From Candidatus Saccharimonadota bacterium (GTDB lineage: Bacteria; Patescibacteriota; Saccharimonadia; Saccharimonadales; Saccharimonadaceae), in assembly GCA_016286785.1 (NCBI GenBank), contig JAEEUB010000002.1, positions 19,557 through 83,556 on the forward strand: a DNA stretch of 64,000 nt. The letters run 5' to 3'. A program made the translations under genes and the position numbers. The notes under the pieces are model-generated. The model was not told the origin of the DNA, made no database searches, and saw only the letters and a program-made list of their open reading frames with translations. Below, one piece after another: positions 12,610-21,855 of the stretch (position 1 is the first letter of the stretch; each line of letters begins with the position of its first letter).

Positions 12610-13848
12610 ATGAAATTATCAGAGGAACTCATCTATCGTGGCTTCATGGCGGAGACCACTATCGAAAACCCAGCGGACCTAGACACGCGGGAAAGTAAAA
12701 AGTTTTATTGTGGCGCAGACCCATCGGCAGATTCGTTGACGATTGGAAATCTGGCCACACTAATGATGTGTGCGTGTTTTGTGCGACATGGCTACGAACC
12801 CTACCTTTTGGTTGGCGGCGCTACTGGTCAAATTGGCGACCCAAAAGAAAACAGCGAGCGTGACTTAAAGTCTTTGGATGAGGTGGAACACAATAAAGAG
12901 TGCATCAAAAACCAGATTCAAAGAATAATAAACTCTGATAAGGTTACCATGCTAGACAATTATGATTGGTTTCGCGACATGAGATATCTAGATTTTTTGC
13001 GCGAAGTCGGAAAAGCTTTTTCGATGACCCAGCTCCTCGATCGTCAATTCGTACAAAACCGGATTGGCGAAGGCGGCTCGGGCATTTCTTATGCAGAATT
13101 TTCTTATACCTTGATTCAGGGCTACGATTTTTTGCATCTTTATCGTAAGTATGGTGTAGACTTGCAGCTTTGTGGAGCCGATCAGTATGGTAACTGTACA
13201 AGTGGTATCCATCTAATCAAACGCTTAGAAGATAAAAAAGCCGACGTCTGGAGTACACCACTCGTCATCGATCCAATTACTGGTCGCAAATTTGGAAAAA
13301 GCGAAGGAAATGCTATTTGGCTAGCTAGCGACGACAATGGTGGCGGTAACTTTACTTCGATCTTTGACTTCTATCAATTTTGGCTTAATCAGCCAGACGA
13401 AAGCGTGGAGTACTTAATTAAAATTTACACACTATACGACAAAGAAGCAATTGAAGATATTTTAGCAAGGCATAAAGAAGCTCCCGAAAAACGCATAGCT
13501 CAACGAGCATTGGCACGTGCTGCAACGGAAGTAGTCCACGGCCAAGAAAATGCCGAAGCGATTGAGAATTTAGTAGCATTATTATTTAGTCGCGATACTA
13601 ATTTCTCTGAGTTTAGTGAAGACGAGATTCTAGAATTCGCTAAATATTTGCCGACAATTAATAAAGGTAAAATGCTAATAGATGCACTTGTTGATAATGG
13701 CCTTGCCGAATCCAAGAAGAAGGCGCGAGAATTTTTGGCTCAGGGTGCCATTACGATAAATGGAACAAAAGTTAAAGACGATATAGAATTAAAGCAAACA
13801 GCTATCATCAAAAAAGGCAAAAATAAGTTCCTGATTATTAAAAACTAA
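12610..13848 (+). CDS. tyrS: Tyrosyl-tRNA synthetase
   Basis: YCGADPSADSLTIGNL, KFGKSEGNAIW, C-terminal S4 domain. Confidence 0.95.
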   Translation: MKLSEELIYRGFMAETTIENPADLDTRESKKFYCGADPSADSLTIGNLATLMMCACFVRHGYEPYLLVGGATGQIGDPKENSERDLKSLDEVEHNKECIKNQIQRIINSDKVTMLDNYDWFRDMRYLDFLREVGKAFSMTQLLDRQFVQNRIGEGGSGISYAEFSYTLIQGYDFLHLYRKYGVDLQLCGADQYGNCTSGIHLIKRLEDKKADVWSTPLVIDPITGRKFGKSEGNAIWLASDDNGGGNFTSIFDFYQFWLNQPDESVEYLIKIYTLYDKEAIEDILARHKEAPEKRIAQRALARAATEVVHGQENAEAIENLVALLFSRDTNFSEFSEDEILEFAKYLPTINKGKMLIDALVDNGLAESKKKAREFLAQGAITINGTKVKDDIELKQTAIIKKGKNKFLIIKN

Positions 13849-13849
13849 C

Positions 13850-13884
13850 AATAACGCCAAGCGCTGCGCTTGGCGTTATTTTTG
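13850..13884 (+). terminator. Rho-independent terminator after tyrS
   Basis: AATAACGCCAAGCG ctg CGCTTGGCGTTATT followed by T-run. Confidence 0.92.
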
Positions 13885-13925
13885 ATATGTGTTAAAATAA
13901 AACATAAGTAATAAGGAGTTATAAA

Positions 13926-14897
13926 ATGGAACCAAATGAACCAGATAATAACAAGGCAAACGTTTCTCCCGCGCCTGAATTTGCGCCTAAATCTACACCT
14001 GAATCTGCGCCAGCCTCCATACCAAGTACACCAGAAGTTACTATGGTTAACGCGGCTTCGGATTCAAATTCTATTACAAAAGAGTCCAATAATAAGGCCG
14101 GTCTTTTTATCGGTCTTGGTGTTGGGGTAGTAGCTATAATCGGTATAGTGGCGGCTGCTATTTTGATCCCTCAAACAATGACTCCAGACTACAACATAAT
14201 GTTTGATTCGGCATCAAATCTGTCGGATGAGCTTTCTAACTACTTCTATTCTAGTGCCTGTAACGATGTTAGGCGAAATGTCGACAATTATTACTCTGTG
14301 ACTAATGATGAATATACCGAATTTATCAATCAGTGCGGGCAAGATGCAGAAAATCTATATGCGGCAGTCGCCAAATTTGAGGCAGAAAGCGGCGTAGGGA
14401 GAGACCAAGAAATCAACGAATTGTATCAAAAATTCAAAAAACTATTCGATGAAAAAGCTCCAGCAAAAGACAAGCTCGAGAATACGCTCAAGATTTACGA
14501 AGCAGTACATAAGTTTGCGGTCGAGATAGATAAAACCTTCGGCGACTACAAATCAATGCCAGATCCGAGTGAATTCAAGCAAGCCGTAAACATACTAATT
14601 GAATCTGGGGATGAGGCTTTGAAAACATTCGCCGAGGGGCTATCTGAGCGTTACGATGTATTTTACGAAGCAAGCCAAGAATTTATGAATATAGATTACT
14701 CCAATCCGAACTATCAATCAATTTATGATGCCTACTTGGACGCAAGCAACGACTTTTCAGATTTTTACTATGAGCAGTCTGACATTCTTAACGATATCGA
14801 TTATCCACTAGCCGATACATATAGTGACAATAATGAAGATAATGTCATGAAAACCTTTAACAATCTAAATGATGCAATTCTAAAAAAGCTCAAATAA
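13926..14897 (+). CDS. Membrane-anchored extracytoplasmic protein of unknown function
   Basis: Pro/Ala-rich N-terminus, single TM helix, long acidic/Tyr-rich domain; AAGGAG upstream of ATG. Confidence 0.75.
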   Translation: MEPNEPDNNKANVSPAPEFAPKSTPESAPASIPSTPEVTMVNAASDSNSITKESNNKAGLFIGLGVGVVAIIGIVAAAILIPQTMTPDYNIMFDSASNLSDELSNYFYSSACNDVRRNVDNYYSVTNDEYTEFINQCGQDAENLYAAVAKFEAESGVGRDQEINELYQKFKKLFDEKAPAKDKLENTLKIYEAVHKFAVEIDKTFGDYKSMPDPSEFKQAVNILIESGDEALKTFAEGLSERYDVFYEASQEFMNIDYSNPNYQSIYDAYLDASNDFSDFYYEQSDILNDIDYPLADTYSDNNEDNVMKTFNNLNDAILKKLK

Positions 14898-14919
14898 CTT
14901 ATCATGGTATAATATCGGT

Positions 14920-15981
14920 GTGAAATATCTTGCAATTTTAGGAAGACAACCGGAAATATCAATCGCTGAACTCGAGATGACGGATTTCTGTACCGATATT
15001 AATCGGCTTGGTGGCACAAAGAAGCTGGCAGTTAAACTAGATCAAAAACCACTAGATTATTTACAAAGTCTGCCGGATGGGAAAATAACAATTGGCGTGA
15101 GCGATTACTCGAAAGGTGCCTCAAGAGCGACAGCTATAAATGAGGCGCTAAAACTAAAGAAAATCCTAGTTCGCCATGGCCGTAGTGTGCGTGTAATAGA
15201 TGGAAAAGCCGCAGAATTATCTACTGCAACATCTCTTTACAACGGTTTAAGTGGAAAAAATACTCGTAAGATAGAACTAATAAAAACCGACGACGGTTGG
15301 TACAGGGTAATCGGCGTACAAGATATTGATGCCTATGCTAAACGGGATCAGGCTCGGCCGGCTCGGGATGCTAAAGTGGGAATGCTCCCGCCAAAGTTAG
15401 CGCAAATATTAATTAATCTGTGTGGCCCATTAAAACCCGGCGCAATAGTGCTCGATCCATTTTGCGGAACAGGCGTAGTTTTACAAGAGGCTATTTTGAT
15501 GGGTTACCATGCATATGGAACTGATATTAATGAGAGGATGATCGAGTATAGCGAAAAAAACTTAAAATGGCTGGTGAGTCAAAAATCGCAAAATAAGCAG
15601 GGAATATTCCAAGTTTCTGTTGGCGATGCGACTATATACAATTGGGAAAAGCCGATCGATGCGGTGGCTTGCGAAGGATATCTTGGCAAACCGTTCTCGA
15701 ATATTCCTAGCGAGATAGAACTAAAAGAACAAAAAGGAGAATGTGGCCGCATTATACTGGCATTTTTAAAAAACCTTACAGAACAGATAAAGGCTGGCGC
15801 GCCAGTAGTCTTAGCGGCTCCCGCATGGCTGCGTAAAGACGGATCGTATAAAAGATTGGAAATTCTTGACGAAATAGATAAACTGGGGTATAATGTAAAC
15901 AATAAATCGCGCAAGGGGCTTCTTTATCATCGTGAAAAGCAGGTTGTCGCGAGAGATATATTAATTTTAAGGAAGAAATAA
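14920..15981 (+). CDS. TRM11-like nucleic acid methyltransferase (GTG start)
   Basis: DPFCGTGVVLQEAILMGYHAYGTDINERMIEYS SAM-binding motif; TGGTATAAT 6 nt before GTG. Confidence 0.75.
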   Translation: MKYLAILGRQPEISIAELEMTDFCTDINRLGGTKKLAVKLDQKPLDYLQSLPDGKITIGVSDYSKGASRATAINEALKLKKILVRHGRSVRVIDGKAAELSTATSLYNGLSGKNTRKIELIKTDDGWYRVIGVQDIDAYAKRDQARPARDAKVGMLPPKLAQILINLCGPLKPGAIVLDPFCGTGVVLQEAILMGYHAYGTDINERMIEYSEKNLKWLVSQKSQNKQGIFQVSVGDATIYNWEKPIDAVACEGYLGKPFSNIPSEIELKEQKGECGRIILAFLKNLTEQIKAGAPVVLAAPAWLRKDGSYKRLEILDEIDKLGYNVNNKSRKGLLYHREKQVVARDILILRKK

Positions 15982-16254
15982 ATGTCACACGTAAAAGCTG
16001 GCGGTACCGCCAAGAATGTACACAATAATGCCGGACAGCGCCTTGGCGTCAAGCGTTTTGGTGGCCAAAAAGTAAAAAATGGCGAAGTTTTAGTTCGTCA
16101 AACAGGTGCAACTAAAATTGCAGGCCCTGGCACCTATATGTCACGCAATTTTACGATTCATGCAGCTAAAGACGGCGTAGTCACTTTTGTAAAAACCAAA
16201 AAGACTCATTTTTCCGGCAAAAGCTTACCACGCGTAAGAGTTGAAGTCAGATAA
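15982..16254 (+). CDS. rpmA: 50S ribosomal protein L27
   Basis: VKAGGTAKNVHNNAGQRLGVKRFGGQ...GTYMSRNFTIHAAKDGVV. Confidence 0.93.
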   Translation: MSHVKAGGTAKNVHNNAGQRLGVKRFGGQKVKNGEVLVRQTGATKIAGPGTYMSRNFTIHAAKDGVVTFVKTKKTHFSGKSLPRVRVEVR

Positions 16255-16284
16255 TATACCCTCAATTTGTGGTATAATTTCTCT

Positions 16285-17343
16285 ATGACTAAGAAAAAGC
16301 GTATTCGTTTTTCTTTTCGTACAGTTTTGATTATACTGACGATTGTTTTGGTTGGCTATGTAATCTACCAAAATTGGCCAGATATTCTAGATACGCTTAA
16401 TCATCTAAGCGAAGCAAACGTCTTTGTTCTTCTTTTTCTAATTCCAGAGCAGCTATTCATGTATTATGCTTGTGGGCAGATATTCTTTTCCTACTTGAGA
16501 AACAGACAGAATGTTCGCAAGTTTACAAAAGGCGAAATACTCAGAATTTCTACCGAGCTTAACTTTGTTAATCACGCCGTACCGGCCGGTGGCATCGGCG
16601 GATTGGCTTTTTTGACTTATCGTCTTTCGTCATATGATGTAACGGCTGGTCAGGCGAGTTTTTTGTACCTGTTTCGCTATGCTGTAACAACCGTAATTAA
16701 TTATCTCCAAGCCCTAATCGCTATTATAATCTTACTCATTTTTAACTTAATCCCGAGTGAAGCAAAATGGATTATTCCATTATCGCTGCTAATGAATCTT
16801 GGCGTATTTGCCGCCCTTTGGTTTGTTGTTTTTGTAGCTAGCAGTAAAAAACGCATTTACTTCTTCGCCGAAGTTATTTCTAAGATACTAAGCGTCCTAA
16901 TCAAAATTGTAACGTTTAACCATAAAAAGCGTTTGATGAAAGAGAAGAAAATTATCGATTATTTTCTAGATATTCATGAAAGTGTAAAAACGGCGAAAGA
17001 GAATAAAAGATACCTTAAAAAACCCGCTCTTTGGGGACTAATCTACAGCTTCTTTGAAATTGGGACGTATTGGATTGTTGCTATTTCTCTCGGCAGGCCA
17101 GAACTATTGCCGTACATTATGGTGGGGGAGGCGATCGGTTCGGTATTTGATGGAATCGTTCCTTATGGGCTGTACGAACTCGGTATGGCTGGCGTTATGA
17201 TTGCGCTAGGAGTCGATTTTCCTACTGCGACAATTGTGACAGTCATGACGCGCGTGATAACTCTTGTATTTACGATTATCTCAGGTTCCTATCCTTATTA
17301 CTCTGCCATCAAAAATAACAAGATAGTCCAAAATGAAAAATAA
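16285..17343 (+). CDS. Lysylphosphatidylglycerol synthase TM-domain/UPF0104-like flippase family protein
   Basis: Polytopic protein with AVPAGGIGGLAFLTYRL and GSVFDGIVPYGLYELGMAG; start at MTKKKRIRFSF. Confidence 0.75.
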   Translation: MTKKKRIRFSFRTVLIILTIVLVGYVIYQNWPDILDTLNHLSEANVFVLLFLIPEQLFMYYACGQIFFSYLRNRQNVRKFTKGEILRISTELNFVNHAVPAGGIGGLAFLTYRLSSYDVTAGQASFLYLFRYAVTTVINYLQALIAIIILLIFNLIPSEAKWIIPLSLLMNLGVFAALWFVVFVASSKKRIYFFAEVISKILSVLIKIVTFNHKKRLMKEKKIIDYFLDIHESVKTAKENKRYLKKPALWGLIYSFFEIGTYWIVAISLGRPELLPYIMVGEAIGSVFDGIVPYGLYELGMAGVMIALGVDFPTATIVTVMTRVITLVFTIISGSYPYYSAIKNNKIVQNEK

Positions 17344-18586
17344 CCAATCTCTTAGAGACGACAGCTTTACTCCGACTGAATTTATTAGTGTGGTCAATCA
17401 AACTCTCGACTACGCCTATTCTAGCGTCTTAATTACTGGCGAAGTGGCTAGCTATAAAGTCAACCAAGGAAAATGGGTATTCTTTGACTTAAAAGACGAA
17501 GAATCTAGTATTTCCTGCTTTATGCCACTTTGGGACCTTAGAATGCCACTGGAAGACGGTATGAAAGTAATAGTAAGGGGCGTTCCAAAAATTACCAAAT
17601 GGGGCAAGTTTTCGTTTACTGTGTCAGTAGTTAAGCCAGTGGGTGAGGGCAGTCTCAAAAAAGCTTATGAGTTGTTAAAGAAAAAACTGGAAGCTGAAGG
17701 AATTTTTGACCAAGCCAAAAAACGTCCAATTCCCGAAGACCTAACAAAACTCGGAGTCATCTCATCTACAGGTGCAGCTGGCTATGCTGATTTTGTTAAA
17801 ATAATCAATGCTAGATGGGGCGGAATGAAGGTTTTTGTAGCTCACACCCAAGTGCAAGGACTCGATGCTCCAGACCAAATCATCAGGGCTCTACAATATT
17901 TTAACGAACATGGCAATGTTCAAATGATAGCTATCTTAAGAGGTGGTGGCAGTGCAGACGATCTGTCTTGCTTTAACGACGAAGCATTAGTGCGAGCAAT
18001 TGCCGCGAGCAAAATTCCAGTCATCACTGGTATTGGCCACGAGGTAGACGAATCATTGTCGGATTTGGCGGCCGATGTGCGTGCATCCACTCCATCTAAC
18101 GCCGCTGAGATGCTAACCCGCGACCGTGCGGAAATTAAAGGAAAAATCATAAGAAGCGTAGGCAGAATTAGCCAAATAACTCTGCAAGAAATCGAGCGAG
18201 CCTTAGCTGACAGTCGGTCGAGTATCGAAGGGATAATGAAAAAATCTCTTGAGCAAATCAATCTAGCAAGGCAACAAAACGTAGCCCAGTTAAGGCGAGC
18301 AAATAGCCTAATTAAGGCGAAATATATAGACCCGGTGTTAGAATCGAATCGGGAAAAAATTAGGCGCTCGCTTGAAAGAATTAAAACGGAATACGAAAGA
18401 ATAAAAAACAGTATAGAGCAAAAATCCAAGCTTTTAGAGGCCTTAAACCCAGAAACAATTTTAAGCCAAGGGTATGCGATAATAGCAGGGAAGATATCGC
18501 CAGGCAGTGTTGTAAAAATCACAACATTACAACAAATAATTGATGCAGAAGTTAAAAAAATAGAAGAAAGGAATAACAATGAGTGA
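17333..18586 (+). CDS. xseA: Exodeoxyribonuclease VII large subunit
   Basis: OB-fold N-terminus (ITGEVASYKVNQGKWVFFDLKDE), RGGGSADDL, GIGHEVDESL. Confidence 0.95.
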   Translation: MKNNQSLRDDSFTPTEFISVVNQTLDYAYSSVLITGEVASYKVNQGKWVFFDLKDEESSISCFMPLWDLRMPLEDGMKVIVRGVPKITKWGKFSFTVSVVKPVGEGSLKKAYELLKKKLEAEGIFDQAKKRPIPEDLTKLGVISSTGAAGYADFVKIINARWGGMKVFVAHTQVQGLDAPDQIIRALQYFNEHGNVQMIAILRGGGSADDLSCFNDEALVRAIAASKIPVITGIGHEVDESLSDLAADVRASTPSNAAEMLTRDRAEIKGKIIRSVGRISQITLQEIERALADSRSSIEGIMKKSLEQINLARQQNVAQLRRANSLIKAKYIDPVLESNREKIRRSLERIKTEYERIKNSIEQKSKLLEALNPETILSQGYAIIAGKISPGSVVKITTLQQIIDAEVKKIEERNNNE

Positions 18587-18776
18587 AAAATTGACTCTTA
18601 ACCAAAAAATTAATAAACTAGACGGCGAAGTAGAATGGTTTTATTCTGATGATTTTAAATTAGAAGAGGCAGCAAAAAAATATAAGGCGGCAGTAGCCCT
18701 TGCAAAAGATATCGAATCTGATTTAAACGAGCTAAAAAACGAAATCGAAGTATTGTCTGAGGATTTCAGCAAATAA
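18579..18776 (+). CDS. xseB: Exodeoxyribonuclease VII small subunit
   Basis: 65-aa coiled-coil ORF overlapping xseA end. Confidence 0.85.
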   Translation: MSEKLTLNQKINKLDGEVEWFYSDDFKLEEAAKKYKAAVALAKDIESDLNELKNEIEVLSEDFSK

Positions 18777-18802
18777 CAATCCGATTGTGCTATAATTTAA
18801 CT

Positions 18803-19540
18803 ATGGATAATTATCAACCAGCGCAAAACGACACACCTAACACGTTGGTCGGAAGACCAATGATTAAACAGTCACAGAGCCCTTCAACTCTCCATAGGGA
18901 TAACTCTGGTTTAATTAAAACAATCATCATTATCATCATCTCGCTTGTCGCTATGACCTTTATCGGTCTATTTATCTGGATATTTCTCCAATATAATGAG
19001 ATTAGCACCGATGTAGATGGACAAATAGCTGTCGCAGTGGCAAAAGCCAAAGATGAACAAGCGGCTCAACTAGAGGCGGAATTCGCCGAAAGAGAAAAGC
19101 TTCCTTATAAAACTTTTTCTGGTCCAGTCGACTACGGTCAATTAACATTTAATTACCCAAAAACCTGGAGCGTTTATGTAGCGGCTGATGCCGCGACTGG
19201 CGGCGATTACCAGGCTTTCTTTAATCCAACCCAGGTTAATACGGTAGCAAAAGATACTGTTAATGCATTAAGGTTAACTATCCGGGATGATAGTTTCGAC
19301 GACGTTGCTAGTGAGTATCAAAAGTTCATAGATCGTAAAGATCCTAACTTAACTATGCAAGCTGTCACCATAGGCGACATCTCCGCAAATCGCTACGCTG
19401 GAACAATCCCAAATACAGATTTAAATGGCATTATTGTAATTTTTAAAATTCGCGATAAAACCGCCGTCTTTCAGACCGACACAACATTATTTGAGCAGGA
19501 TTTTAACACCTTACTTCAAACCATTTCATTCAATGCCTAG
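18803..19540 (+). CDS. Single-pass membrane protein of unknown function
   Basis: TM helix followed by extracytoplasmic domain; TGCTATAAT 6 nt upstream of ATG. Confidence 0.7.
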   Translation: MDNYQPAQNDTPNTLVGRPMIKQSQSPSTLHRDNSGLIKTIIIIIISLVAMTFIGLFIWIFLQYNEISTDVDGQIAVAVAKAKDEQAAQLEAEFAEREKLPYKTFSGPVDYGQLTFNYPKTWSVYVAADAATGGDYQAFFNPTQVNTVAKDTVNALRLTIRDDSFDDVASEYQKFIDRKDPNLTMQAVTIGDISANRYAGTIPNTDLNGIIVIFKIRDKTAVFQTDTTLFEQDFNTLLQTISFNA

Positions 19541-19567
19541 GCGCTAAATTAGTGATATAATTAATTC

Positions 19568-20251
19568 ATGATAAGTGAGGTCGACGGTATTTTGGTGACG
19601 GCGCACGAGCTAAAAGCGCCACTTGCCGTAATTCGGCAACTTGCTTTTTCGCTTGAGGAATTAAAACCCGAGAACGAACAAATTCGTAGCGAAATGATCC
19701 AGGTGTCCGAACGCGCCATTAAACAAGTTAACGACCTAGCAAAAGTACGACGTCTAGAGGACGGCCTATTTGTAATGGAACCAGTGTCGGTTCGTGCAGT
19801 TTGTAATGATGCCTCAAAAGAACTAACTCGTCTATATAAAAGCGAGCGCAAGGGTTTATCGGTTAGATATTCAAACCGTTCGCGCCTTGTAACTGCAAAC
19901 CGCGATTTATTATATAGTGTAGTCTATAATTTCTTGCTGAATGCAATGCACTACTCGAGCGATGATACTACGGCAAAGCTTCTAGTTTCTGACAATAAGG
20001 AGAACGTTAAGATTGTGGTGCGTGATTATGGCCCGGCTTTACCAACGGACGTGTGGCGCAAACTCAAAGATGGATATCTAGAAGAGCCAACATCAATCGC
20101 TATGCGCCCGGGTTCGTCAGGCCTCGGTCTCTACATCGCATCCGAATTTTCAAAATATATGCACGCAAAACTGGGGGCTGTACGTCACCGTGACGGCACG
20201 AGTATCTTTGTAGAGCTACCAATCTCTAAACAGGCAAGTTTATTTGTATGA
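19568..20251 (+). CDS. Sensor-less histidine kinase
   Basis: H-box AHELKAPLAVI at the N-terminus, NFLLNAMHYS N-box, GSSGLGLYIA G-box; no TM or sensor domain. Confidence 0.88.
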   Translation: MISEVDGILVTAHELKAPLAVIRQLAFSLEELKPENEQIRSEMIQVSERAIKQVNDLAKVRRLEDGLFVMEPVSVRAVCNDASKELTRLYKSERKGLSVRYSNRSRLVTANRDLLYSVVYNFLLNAMHYSSDDTTAKLLVSDNKENVKIVVRDYGPALPTDVWRKLKDGYLEEPTSIAMRPGSSGLGLYIASEFSKYMHAKLGAVRHRDGTSIFVELPISKQASLFV

Positions 20252-20595
20252 TTTTTATAATTGATGATGATGTGGCGATGGCTAGATGTATAGCTAGAGC
20301 CTGCAAGGGATTTAAATCTAAGATTTATAGTAATGCTATCGCCGCGATCGATGCCACCAACGATAGATTGCCGAAACTGATCTTTTTAGATATTCTTCTT
20401 GATGGCCCTGATGGCTTTACCTTATTAAACGAACTAGCCTCTTATCCCGATACTTGCAAAATTCCAATCGTTATTGTTTCATCTTTGGATTTAAAAGAAT
20501 CTGATTTATCTTCGTATAATGTAGTCGGAATTCTTAGTAAGGACTCTATGACTCCAAGCGATATCTTGTCTTATGCGGAGGAATATGACAGTTAA
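20248..20595 (+). CDS. Stand-alone receiver (response regulator) protein
   Basis: IDDDVAMA acidic pair, FLDILLDGPDG phosphoacceptor region, IVSS; no output domain. Confidence 0.85.
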   Translation: MIFIIDDDVAMARCIARACKGFKSKIYSNAIAAIDATNDRLPKLIFLDILLDGPDGFTLLNELASYPDTCKIPIVIVSSLDLKESDLSSYNVVGILSKDSMTPSDILSYAEEYDS

Positions 20596-21262
20596 AGACT
20601 ACAAAACCCTAGCCTACGTAACGAGGCGCACAAACTACGGCGAAGCAGATCGTATCTTGAATCTCATAACCCCTAAAGGCAAGGTTGTTGCTATTGCAAA
20701 AGGAGTCAGAAAAGAAAAATCAAAGCTAGCTGGCGGAATAGAGCTGTTTTCTAAGATTGAACTTAATTTGCACGAGGGAAAATCAGATTTTGCCATAGTT
20801 ACTAGCTCCAGAATGATAAAATATTACGGCAACATCTTAAAAGACTACAGTAGGATGGAGTTAGCTGGATTGATATTAAAAAAGATCAACTATCTCGCCG
20901 AACATTCTGACAATCCAGAATACTATAAAATCGTAGATCAATGTCTGGGTGAGCTAAATAGTGACACTGATATAAGATTAATAAAAAACTGGTTTATTCT
21001 TAACATTAAAAAAACTAGCGGCGATGAAATTAATCTATATCGCGACACTGATGGGAAACGGCTCGCTGCGGACATTCGCTATGATTGGGATGTTGGACAA
21101 AACGCCTTCGCAAATAACTTAGAAGGCCTATATGGCGCGAATGATATTAAACTACTAAGATTAATGTCGAGTACCGACCTAAAAACAATTAAACGAGTAA
21201 AACTTTCCGAAGAATTAATAAAAAAGATGACGGAATACGTTTCTATCGTGGGCGAGGCCTAA
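20585..21262 (+). CDS. recO: DNA repair protein RecO
   Basis: TLAYVTRRTNYGEADRILNLITPKGKVVAIAKGVRK N-terminus. Confidence 0.88.
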   Translation: MTVKDYKTLAYVTRRTNYGEADRILNLITPKGKVVAIAKGVRKEKSKLAGGIELFSKIELNLHEGKSDFAIVTSSRMIKYYGNILKDYSRMELAGLILKKINYLAEHSDNPEYYKIVDQCLGELNSDTDIRLIKNWFILNIKKTSGDEINLYRDTDGKRLAADIRYDWDVGQNAFANNLEGLYGANDIKLLRLMSSTDLKTIKRVKLSEELIKKMTEYVSIVGEA

Positions 21263-21298
21263 ATATGTTATAATTACAATAACTAAATAGGAGAAAAA

Positions 21299-21826
21299 AT
21301 GGCAGATTTTAATAAAGTTTTGACACCCGGCGATTATCAAAATGGAGAACTAAACGTAGTAATCGAAATTCCTACCGGTTCAAATCATAAGATAGAATGG
21401 GATCGCGAGCACGCTTGCTTCATGCTAGACCGAGTTGAACCAATGGCCTTCGCAAAACCTTGTAACTATGGCTTTATTCCGCAAACCTTAGACGAGGATG
21501 GTGACGAACTAGATGTTCTAATGATTACCGATCAACCATTAACCACCGGCATCTGGATGAAAGCCAAAATCCTTGGCGTTATGAAATTTGTAGATAGCGA
21601 CGAAGTTGATGATAAGATTATTTGTGTTCCGGCCGACGATCGCAACAATGGTGACACATATAATTCATTAGAAGATTTACCTGAGCAAACCTTAAAGCAG
21701 ATTGAGTTTCACTTTAACCACTATAAGGATCTAAAAAAACCTGGTACTACAGAAGTAAAAGGATTCTTTGGTAAAGAAGAAGCAAAAGACATCATAGAAA
21801 AAGCAATCAAAAGATTCGAAAAATAA
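21299..21826 (+). CDS. ppa: Inorganic pyrophosphatase
   Basis: VVIEIPTGSNHKIEWD, YGFIPQTLDEDGDELDVL. Confidence 0.95.
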   Translation: MADFNKVLTPGDYQNGELNVVIEIPTGSNHKIEWDREHACFMLDRVEPMAFAKPCNYGFIPQTLDEDGDELDVLMITDQPLTTGIWMKAKILGVMKFVDSDEVDDKIICVPADDRNNGDTYNSLEDLPEQTLKQIEFHFNHYKDLKKPGTTEVKGFFGKEEAKDIIEKAIKRFEK

Positions 21827-21828
21827 AA

Positions 21829-21855
21829 AATAGCCCCTCGGGGGCTATTTTTTAT
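21829..21855 (+). terminator. Rho-independent terminator after ppa
   Basis: AATAGCCCC tc GGGGGCTATTTTTT. Confidence 0.9.
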
